Source of the DNA: Candidatus Heimdallarchaeota archaeon
GTDB lineage: Archaea > Asgardarchaeota > Heimdallarchaeia > Heimdallarchaeales > Heimdallarchaeaceae
Direction: 5' to 3'
NCBI GenBank assembly: GCA_016839985.1
Contig: JAEOTG010000211.1
Span: forward strand, 1-5,408
Length of the DNA stretch: 5,408 bases
Part shown: positions 1-5,408 of the stretch, piece by piece
Position numbering within the stretch: the first letter of the stretch is position 1
Layout: each line of letters starts with the position of its first letter
The notes under the pieces: generated by a model
Told to the model about the DNA's origin: nothing
Seen by the model: the letters and a program-made list of their open reading frames with translations, nothing else
Database searches by the model: none
Translations under genes and position numbers: made by a program

Positions 1-1153
1 ATATACATAATACATCATTGGCATTCATATCAAGATTTAATTCAACAGAAGCGTAACCTGATGCATTAGTAATGATATAGAATGTTTCATCCCAGATACC
101 AAATTCATTTGTTACTGAAACATATATGAGCACAGTTATATTATCTATAGGATTACCAAGAAGATCTGTAATCCATGTCTCAACAAAAAGTAGGGAATTG
201 TAAACATAGGTTTCATTTTCACTTAAATTCGTATTTAGAACAGCCTTACTGCTGTTAATAGTCATTGAAATAGATTCTTCAAAATATAGGTAATTAAATG
301 AGTTTACCTTAATATAAATCTTGAAATCTCCTGGATCAAAAAACTCAGCAGGAAATGATAAATATCCATATCCATCTATATCTGTTTGTAAGATTCCAAG
401 GGAAGTATTAAGATTAGTACGATTCTCAAAAATAATAACTTCAAAACTCAAGTTGGGAACAGGATCATTATCAATATCTAAGAACCTAATTGAAGTGCTG
501 AAAGGTTCGTTCCAATATTTCTCTATTAACGCTGGAGATTGAACAGTTAGAGTATTTGGAGATATATCTATATCACCATAGGTTATAGCTGGATAATTGT
601 AAAGATTTGAATCCATGCTTATCGATATCCAAAAGGAGTTAGGATAATAACCTGAATTCCAATCAAGTAATCCAACAGGAGTAGTTGCAAAACCTGAAGA
701 ATTTGTTGCAGTAAATATAGGATCAACAATTCCTTGAAGATAGAATAATGCTAATTGACTCTCTTTAGGCTGACCATCATTATCTATTATCTGAGTTTCT
801 AAAACATATTCAGTTATATCAGCGTATCCTATTGCGCTTCCATAAATGCAGTAAACACGAGGTACAATAACTTGTATATTTTCCTTTAATTGAGTAGTTG
901 AACTATATGCTAGAAACAAAGACGTTTCAGCTTTAAAATATACAACTCCTGATCCTTGGTTGATTGTATAATGACTAATAGCATAACCATTATGATTCGA
1001 AATTTCTTCAGCTAGAAAAATCCATGTTAGATTATCTGACGAATAATAGAAACTAACATTAACATCAGATAAAGGTTGATGATATAAATTTTCAATTTTA
1101 GCTGATAAATCTATAGTATCTGAATATTCAGCAGATGAAGGAGAATATAATTC
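1..1153 (-). repeat. Four tandem Ig-like domains in the secreted protein (protein-level repeat)
   Basis: Four diverged copies of one beta-sandwich unit cover residues of about 347 to 730. Each has an opening turn (YSD at 356, YAD at 456, YWNEP at 559, YVYNS at 661). Each has a central strand-turn motif (ENLYHQPLSDVNV, DNDGQPKESQL, DIDNDPVPNLS, TDLLGNPIDNITV). Each ends with a late turn (NHNGYA, NSSGFA, DIDGYGY, NASGYA). The pitch is 100-104 residues. This is the pattern of bacterial/archaeal Ig-like (Big/invasin-type) domains, which serve as stalks or adhesive modules. The DNA copies are too diverged to be a nucleotide repeat. Domain edges are approximate, and the fourth copy may be cut by the window edge. 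Confidence 0.75.
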
Positions 1154-2191
1154 CAAAAATTCGGGATCTAAAGAATTTACAATTGTCAAATCCCAATAAT
1201 CTGTTGAACTATCATAAATATTTGAATCATCAAAATAACTAGAAGTGATTCTGTGATACATTCCAGAAGTCCCAGAGGAATCATAAGTAATTGTAGTTTG
1301 ACCTTGAGAATCTACTTCTGAATTGCTTAATAGTGATCCAGTATAAACACTAAAAGGAATATCAATATTAGTTTGCTCTACCCAGTTCCCACCTTCATAG
1401 ATATACATTTTATTTTCATCAGAACCAGTAAAGTCATCAGAATATTGAAGACTAAAATCACTGCTTGAGGAAAGAACAGCATAATAAGTTGTATCAGCTG
1501 TTAGAAGATTATTTACTTGAGTAGAAAGTGGATGATTCCAGAAAGTAAACAATAAAGGAGAATCAGGATTGTTTTTATGGAAATTGTAAGTGTGAAGAGA
1601 AATCTCATATTTCATAAGATAACTGGTTTGATAATTCTGCAAATCAGCTGTAATATAGAAATCGATTTGATTACTAATCGGAGAAATGACTTCTGAAAGG
1701 TTCAGCGAAAATGCTTCAAAATTCGCATTGAAACTTAAACTGAATTCAATAGCAAACTCATTATCAGTAACTAGATTTTCAGCTGAATCTTTATCTGTTG
1801 TAACTTCAACAAGATCGTACCAGTAATGTTCTCCTTGGTCAACAGGCATTCTACCAATTAAATCAAACTCTGAAGTAGCTATAGATTCTATCTTTTCACC
1901 ATACTGTATAAATGAGGAATTTCCTACTACATCTGTAAAACTTGGATACGTAGCAGGTGCTAATCTAGGTTCAGAACCTGACTGAACAATCACCAGTTGC
2001 TGAGTATTGTCATCTTGGATTATCTTAATAATTTGATACTCACTAACTTGATTATCCTCTGACATAATCTCAATAGTATAAGTAGTATCTTCTACTATTG
2101 GTTGATTTTTAGTTAAACCCTCCACTAAATATTGAGTAAGAGGAAGGGGTATGATAAGTACTAATAGGAAAAAGAAACCAATTTTACGCAA
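1..2191 (-). CDS. Large secreted/surface protein with tandem Ig-like domains (3' end beyond window)
   Basis: This reading frame is open for 730 codons without a stop and runs off the left edge, so the C-terminus is missing. The start is TTG at 2191-2189. An in-frame TAA lies two codons upstream, and GAGGTGAG sits 6 nt before the TTG. Starting there gives a signal-peptide-like N-terminus (MRKIGFFFLLVLIIPLPL), which later GTG or ATG codons would destroy. Residues about 40-345 are beta-rich and include a TADTTYYAVL stretch followed by an aromatic segment ending near YIYEGGNWVEQ, as in extracellular beta-sandwich modules. From about residue 345, four Ig-like domains follow at a pitch of about 100 residues. 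About 13 N-x-S/T sequons and only two cysteines are visible, which fits a glycosylated exported protein. It probably acts at the cell surface as an adhesin or envelope protein. The ligand is unknown, and the means of anchoring (C-terminal TM helix or sorting tail) would lie outside the window. It follows radA by 12 bp and is probably co-transcribed with it. Confidence 0.85.
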   Translation of the reverse strand, partial: MRKIGFFFLLVLIIPLPLTQYLVEGLTKNQPIVEDTTYTIEIMSEDNQVSEYQIIKIIQDDNTQQLVIVQSGSEPRLAPATYPSFTDVVGNSSFIQYGEKIESIATSEFDLIGRMPVDQGEHYWYDLVEVTTDKDSAENLVTDNEFAIEFSLSFNANFEAFSLNLSEVISPISNQIDFYITADLQNYQTSYLMKYEISLHTYNFHKNNPDSPLLFTFWNHPLSTQVNNLLTADTTYYAVLSSSSDFSLQYSDDFTGSDENKMYIYEGGNWVEQTNIDIPFSVYTGSLLSNSEVDSQGQTTITYDSSGTSGMYHRITSSYFDDSNIYDSSTDYWDLTIVNSLDPEFLELYSPSSAEYSDTIDLSAKIENLYHQPLSDVNVSFYYSSDNLTWIFLAEEISNHNGYAISHYTINQGSGVVYFKAETSLFLAYSSTTQLKENIQVIVPRVYCIYGSAIGYADITEYVLETQIIDNDGQPKESQLALFYLQGIVDPIFTATNSSGFATTPVGLLDWNSGYYPNSFWISISMDSNLYNYPAITYGDIDISPNTLTVQSPALIEKYWNEPFSTSIRFLDIDNDPVPNLSFEVIIFENRTNLNTSLGILQTDIDGYGYLSFPAEFFDPGDFKIYIKVNSFNYLYFEESISMTINSSKAVLNTNLSENETYVYNSLLFVETWITDLLGNPIDNITVLIYVSVTNEFGIWDETFYIITNASGYASVELNLDMNANDVLCI

Positions 2192-2197
2192 TATTTA

Positions 2198-2205
2198 CTC
2201 ACCTC
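2198..2205 (-). promoter_or_regulatory. Strong Shine-Dalgarno site overlapping the radA stop codon
   Basis: GAGGTGAG reads 5'->3' on the minus strand and is complementary to the usual archaeal 16S rRNA 3' end (CACCUCC core). It lies 6 nt before the TTG start of the secreted protein and overlaps the TGA stop (2206-2204) of the recombinase gene. It fixes the otherwise weak TTG as the start codon. It also suggests that ribosomes finishing radA can reinitiate on the downstream gene. Confidence 0.85.
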
Positions 2206-3403
2206 ACTCAAGCGTTGCAAATTCAGTTTGAATTTCCTCTTCTTCTTCCTCTTGTTGGATATCGACTCCTACACCTATTTCTAAAGCTAATTCTCTATGT
2301 TTAGCTTCTTCTGTAACATCACAAATACCAAAAATCCCAATGGAAAAATGGCATTCGGATTGTGATAACCACCCGCAATCAGTGATCAAAGCTCGTCTGG
2401 CATTAGGGGCGTCATATTGATTCCTAATCTTACTAGTAGCTCTTCTAAGCCAGATTCGGATATCTGACGCATGACCCAAAATGAAGCCTCCCGCCGGGAG
2501 AATCTTATCCATAGCAGTTGCGAAAGGATCAGGATTCGCCATGACTTGATTTGTATACACAACAGCCAAATCATATGCATCTGCTAATCTCATTAAAGTA
2601 TGAATCACTCTATTAAGATGTTTTTGTCTATCTGCAAGTTCTCCTAATCCTCCATATTCCGATCTAAAAGGATCTAGAAGAGAATCTACAATTAGAAGCT
2701 TGACATTATTTTCTGGAATTATTCTACCTACTTCTTTTAATGCTAATTCTATTTGAGCTAAAGTACGTGTATTTGCAACCATAAATTTACTAGTATCAAT
2801 TTTTCCTTCAGGAATGTTGTAGATATATTGATAATATTGCATAATTTGTTTGAGCCTTTGAGGTTTGAAACTACCTTCAGTGTCAAGTAAAATTACTCCT
2901 GATTCAAGCCCTCCAAAATCTTTAGGTAAGAGACAATTCACACTTAAGGTATAACAAATTTGAGTTTTTCCACTAGCTGGACTCCCGTAAAGCTCAACAA
3001 AACAGCCTGTAGGGACACCTCCTTGAAGCATGTTATCTAGTTCTTTTGAACCAGTAAGAATCTTTAGCCTTTCAGTTTCTAATTCGTCTCTTTCTTCTAA
3101 GGATAGAAACAAACTTTTTTCACGTTTTTCCTCAAATTGTCCTAGAAGAAGACTTGCAGTTGCTTCACTAATTCCAGGAAGATTTTCAAGATCTTTCTTT
3201 GTTAAAGCTTTTATCCCTCTGGGGTCTACAATGTTTTCATTTGTTAAAACCTTGTGTACTCTCTTCCTCATGGAATCAGAAAGTCCTTTTATTTCAGAGA
3301 GAAAATCCATTAGAGAATCAGTTTTTTCTTTAGATGTTTTCTTACTGCTAGAAGCAGTTTTACTAGATTCTATATTATTATCTTGTGAAGCCATGTTCTT
3401 CAT
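2204..3403 (-). CDS. RadA/Rad51-family recombinase, probably a divergent RadA paralogue
   Basis: This 399-aa protein is predicted to be an ATP-dependent strand-exchange recombinase, or a paralogue that assists one, acting on ssDNA in homologous recombination. A Ser/Lys-rich leader (5-28) precedes a RadA-type N-terminal helix-hairpin-helix domain (about 34-90, with LPGISEATA at 75-83). The RecA core then shows Walker A GSPASGKT (140-147), DTEG with the likely catalytic Glu176, Walker B LLIVDS (236-241), FRSEY...LADRQ in loop L1 (246-260), TNQV (284-287) and the PAGG...GHAS segment (303-313). Departures from canonical RadA are: FLSL (99-102) where the FxxA polymerisation motif belongs; Leu253 where L1 normally has Arg; GSPASGKT instead of GEFGSGKT; about 10 extra residues around 326-345; and an acidic tail with six Glu (385-390). 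It is somewhat longer than typical RadA (about 320-350 aa). The start is ATG at 3403; ATG at 3394 (M4) is a real alternative. It could be the only RadA of this organism, but the changes favour a paralogue. Confidence 0.9.
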   Translation of the reverse strand: MKNMASQDNNIESSKTASSSKKTSKEKTDSLMDFLSEIKGLSDSMRKRVHKVLTNENIVDPRGIKALTKKDLENLPGISEATASLLLGQFEEKREKSLFLSLEERDELETERLKILTGSKELDNMLQGGVPTGCFVELYGSPASGKTQICYTLSVNCLLPKDFGGLESGVILLDTEGSFKPQRLKQIMQYYQYIYNIPEGKIDTSKFMVANTRTLAQIELALKEVGRIIPENNVKLLIVDSLLDPFRSEYGGLGELADRQKHLNRVIHTLMRLADAYDLAVVYTNQVMANPDPFATAMDKILPAGGFILGHASDIRIWLRRATSKIRNQYDAPNARRALITDCGWLSQSECHFSIGIFGICDVTEEAKHRELALEIGVGVDIQQEEEEEEIQTEFATLE

Positions 3404-3421
3404 TAATTTATGCTTAATTTC

Positions 3422-3430
3422 ATATATAAA
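3422..3430 (-). promoter_or_regulatory. Archaeal TATA box for the recombinase gene
   Basis: TTTATATAT on the minus strand is centred about 23 nt before the ATG at 3403. Archaeal TATA boxes usually sit about 26 nt before the transcription start, so transcription would begin at or very close to the first codons. No Shine-Dalgarno sequence lies between the box and the ATG, which fits leaderless translation. The stretch upstream of the box is CTCCTCC instead of the purine-rich BRE often seen, so the element is less than ideal. Confidence 0.6.
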
Positions 3431-3445
3431 GGAGGAGAAGTATAC

Positions 3446-3472
3446 ACTAAAAATAAAAAAAGAGTTTTTAGT
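3446..3472 (-). terminator. T-rich terminator after the helicase gene
   Basis: The transcript of the minus strand has seven T, one A and five T (3461-3449) beginning about 16 nt after the helicase TGA. This is the kind of U-tract at which archaeal RNA polymerase terminates. A perfect 8-bp inverted repeat, ACTAAAAA/TTTTTAGT (3472-3465 and 3453-3446), flanks an 11-nt loop, but the stem is nearly all A-T, so the U-tract is probably what matters. It separates the helicase from the recombinase transcript, which has its own TATA box just downstream. Confidence 0.55.
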
Positions 3473-3476
3473 TTTT

Positions 3477-5408
3477 TCAAGTTGATGCTTTGTTTAATTC
3501 TTTTAATCTCGTTTTTGAATGTCTAATTTCTGCTAAACCTTCACTGTTTTCTATCCAAAAATTTATCTTTTCAGCTTCTGTGGCTTTACCAGTGAAATAA
3601 TTGATTGATTGAAACATCATCAGAAATCTGTAAATAGTTTCTCGCCAATCATTAACAAAACTATCACTTATATTGTATCTCTCACATAGATACCTAACTT
3701 CTCTTCCATCCACAATGTTTTGAGCTAATCTTATTGCTTGAAGTGATGACAACTCGTTAGCTTTGATCTCTTGCTTAATTGTTCTATCTCTTGTCATAAA
3801 TCGCTGTAAGTATTGTGTTAAGGTTAATTCCTTATTTGTTCCACAGTACTCTAAATAATCCAGAAAATCATAGGGTTGTACAAAATGTTTAGCTGCAATT
3901 TGTCCCATATAAGTGAGATTCAATATTTGGCCTGCTGATTTAACTAAAAATCCTTCTTTTGTTAAGAAATCAATTATTCCATAAGTGTTCAGCCATCTTT
4001 CTTGTGTTTCTGGATATTTCTCAAGCAAAAACCTTTGGTGTTTACAAACAAAGTTTGAATATTTGTTTAAACATGAACAAGTTCTTCTACTTGGAGAAAG
4101 ATAAATCTGGTAAAGTCTTGATTGTTCTTTTATGTTAGCTGCAACAGCTGCTCGATTAATTCCATTAATTGACTGAACTTCCATTTTTCTTTCTCTTACA
4201 CCTCTGACATTATCGAACCTTCTGTAGAAATCAATCACTTCATAAGTTTCTAATTGTGAATCAGAAGAAGAAAAAAGAGCTTGAAGCAAATCAAAATCAA
4301 CCAAATCTCGCATTAATTTTGATTTGTTCTGGTAAAACCAAAATGAATCTTCAATTGGTTCAATTAGATGAATCAACTCTCGTGAAAGAGGTGTATCGGA
4401 ATAGAACATATTTTCCAAATAATATTTCATTAGAATATCATATTCTCCAAACTTACTCTCTACAGCTCTATAAATTGGTGATGGAGTTTCATCTTTGTAA
4501 GTGAAGAATTTTGCTTCTGTTTTTTTTCTCATTCTGTCATTAGTTACTAAAACTATTCCTTTTCCTTCAGTGCAAAAACCTAGTCTTCCTGCACGTCCTA
4601 AGGTTTGAAAAACTAGATTATTTTCTGTTTGAATTCTTTTGTTCTTTAATGTGTAAACTGAAATATTTGCAGGTAAGTTCACTCCACATGATAATGTTGA
4701 AGTAGAGACTAGTACATCTATATCTCCCCTGTGGTACATCTCTTCAATTATCAATCTCACAACTTCACTCAAACCTGCATGGTGATAACAAATCCCTTTT
4801 TCTATAACTTCCTTGAGAAGTGGTGGAAAATATACCTCTTGAATGGTTTTTTTCACACTTTCTTCATCAATCTCACTTAATGCATTCCGAACAATGTTGT
4901 CAAGTTCAGAATAGTTTCTTGGTTCACTTTTCATTGCAACTCGTTCTGCTAGTGCTTCAGCATATGATCTTGAATGACTAAAAACTAAAATCTGATCATA
5001 TTTTGTTCTTAGTTTGTTTATATAATCTATCACATCCTTTGAAACATCTACTGAATATATTATTGGAACAGGTCTAGAATTTTCTACTATAGGAGTGAGA
5101 TTCAACCAATCTGCTATTTCAATAGGATTAGAAATTGAAGAGGAAAGAAGAATCAACTGTGCTTTGTTAGAGCTCTTTTGCCATTCTAATATTATCTCCT
5201 CTATTACCGCTCCCCTATCAGTCCCAATAAAATGAAACTCATCAATAACTAAAATTTTCAGATACTTACGAAGAATTTCATGTCGTTTTTGTAATGCTAA
5301 AAACTTCTCATATGTACCTATTATGATATTTGCGTCTGCAATTTCCTCTTCTTTAATAACAACTCCTCCAACAGCAAGAAGAACCTTGATTCCTCTCTTT
5401 TCTACTAA
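3477..5408 (-). CDS. Hel308/Ski2-like superfamily-2 helicase with an internal SWIM zinc finger (5' end beyond window)
   Basis: The frame is open from the right edge to TGA at 3479-3477, giving 643 visible codons; the N-terminus with motif I (Walker A) is outside. It is predicted to be an ATP-driven DNA helicase acting at branched or stalled replication structures, as Hel308 does. In visible numbering the motifs are: TYEKF (Ib, 32-36), DEFH (II, 56-59), LSSS (III, 88-91, in place of SAT), ILVFSHSR (IV, 140-147), YHHAG (208-212), STSTLSCGVNLPA (V, 235-247) and QTLGRAGR (VI, 268-275, both arginines present). Residues about 408-470 form a SWIM finger with ligands C444, C446, C455 and H457. A winged-helix-like part (about 475-520, LTYMGQIAAKHFVQP) and a helical ratchet-like part (about 530-610, CERYNISDSF) follow. 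The C-terminal helix-hairpin-helix of classical Hel308 is not evident. TTG at 5156 is an internal Leu codon, not a start. The gene runs the same way as radA, 73 bp upstream of it. Confidence 0.88.
   Translation of the reverse strand, partial: LVEKRGIKVLLAVGGVVIKEEEIADANIIIGTYEKFLALQKRHEILRKYLKILVIDEFHFIGTDRGAVIEEIILEWQKSSNKAQLILLSSSISNPIEIADWLNLTPIVENSRPVPIIYSVDVSKDVIDYINKLRTKYDQILVFSHSRSYAEALAERVAMKSEPRNYSELDNIVRNALSEIDEESVKKTIQEVYFPPLLKEVIEKGICYHHAGLSEVVRLIIEEMYHRGDIDVLVSTSTLSCGVNLPANISVYTLKNKRIQTENNLVFQTLGRAGRLGFCTEGKGIVLVTNDRMRKKTEAKFFTYKDETPSPIYRAVESKFGEYDILMKYYLENMFYSDTPLSRELIHLIEPIEDSFWFYQNKSKLMRDLVDFDLLQALFSSSDSQLETYEVIDFYRRFDNVRGVRERKMEVQSINGINRAAVAANIKEQSRLYQIYLSPSRRTCSCLNKYSNFVCKHQRFLLEKYPETQERWLNTYGIIDFLTKEGFLVKSAGQILNLTYMGQIAAKHFVQPYDFLDYLEYCGTNKELTLTQYLQRFMTRDRTIKQEIKANELSSLQAIRLAQNIVDGREVRYLCERYNISDSFVNDWRETIYRFLMMFQSINYFTGKATEAEKINFWIENSEGLAEIRHSKTRLKELNKAST
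4038..4079 (-). other. SWIM zinc-finger ligand cluster within the helicase
   Basis: This stretch encodes C-S-C, eight residues, then C-K-H (visible residues 444-457), the CxC-xn-CxH signature of the SWIM finger. It is preceded by the beta-strand LYQIYLSPSRRT and followed by a helix QRFLLEKYP, the usual SWIM arrangement (Y-x-V strand, CSC, CKH, helix). SWIM fingers bind one zinc and mediate DNA or protein contacts. They occur in some SWI2/SNF2 ATPases, MuDR transposases and Sws1/Shu2 recombination factors. The assignment rests on the motif and its flanks, not on a profile search. Confidence 0.8.

Noticed and set aside
321..542. Plus-strand ORF of 73 codons
   Set aside because: It lies wholly opposite the secreted-protein frame, which is open throughout, and encodes no recognisable domain.
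2233..2253. CTT/CTC-rich tract as a microsatellite or regulatory repeat
   Set aside because: It is simply the reverse complement of the GAA/GAG codons for the poly-Glu tail of the recombinase.
2386..2580. Minus-strand ORF of 64 codons
   Set aside because: It is an out-of-frame shadow inside the recombinase, whose RecA core is clearly coding here.
3431..3437. GGAGGAG on the plus strand as a ribosome binding site
   Set aside because: No start codon follows within a usable distance and no plausible plus-strand gene lies downstream.
3030..3485. Plus-strand ORF of 151 codons
   Set aside because: It is antisense to the well-supported recombinase N-terminal half and its promoter region. The product looks like the complement of that gene (Ser/Phe/Leu-rich), with no domain.
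4256..4504. Plus-strand ORF of 82 codons
   Set aside because: It is antisense to the helicase gene and has no ribosome site or recognisable motif.
5154..5156. TTG as the helicase start
   Set aside because: The frame continues upstream to the window edge and encodes TYEKF and DEFH helicase motifs, so this TTG is an internal Leu codon.

Overview
The window is AT-rich and tightly packed, and all three genes lie on the minus strand. It reads as an archaeal chromosome fragment. The evidence is a RadA/Rad51-type recombinase, a Hel308/Ski2-type helicase, a TATA box that implies a leaderless or nearly leaderless transcript, a U-rich terminator, and a strong Shine-Dalgarno site (GAGGTGAG) inside an operon. 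Low GC together with a large secreted protein of tandem Ig-like domains is reminiscent of Asgard archaea, but that placement is inferred from protein style and not proven.

Layout in transcription order, right to left: (1) 5408-3477 is the 643-codon C-terminal part of a superfamily-2 DNA helicase. Its ATP-binding motif I lies beyond the right edge. It keeps motifs Ib to VI and carries a SWIM-type zinc finger (CxC-x8-CxH) between the motor and a winged-helix/ratchet-like C-terminal region. (2) 3476-3404 is a 73-bp spacer with a T-rich terminator and then a TATA box. (3) 3403-2204 is a 399-aa RadA/Rad51-family recombinase. The ATPase core looks intact, but the oligomerisation motif (FLSL for FxxA), the L1 DNA-binding loop (Leu for the usual Arg) and the C-terminus (poly-Glu tail) have diverged, so it is probably a RadA paralogue. 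(4) 2191-1 is a secreted or surface protein of at least 730 residues, open at the left edge. It has an N-terminal signal sequence, a beta-rich N-terminal region and four tandem Ig-like domains of about 100 residues. It starts at TTG, 12 bp after the radA stop codon, and its ribosome binding site overlaps that stop.

The helicase and recombinase make functional sense together as homologous-recombination or fork-repair proteins. The SWIM finger makes the pair notable, because in eukaryotes SWIM proteins (Sws1/Shu2) partner with Rad51 paralogues. Here a SWIM module is built into a helicase encoded next to a divergent Rad51-family protein. The surface protein appears co-transcribed with the recombinase, with no obvious functional link. 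No RNA genes, CRISPR arrays, insertion sequences or origins were seen.
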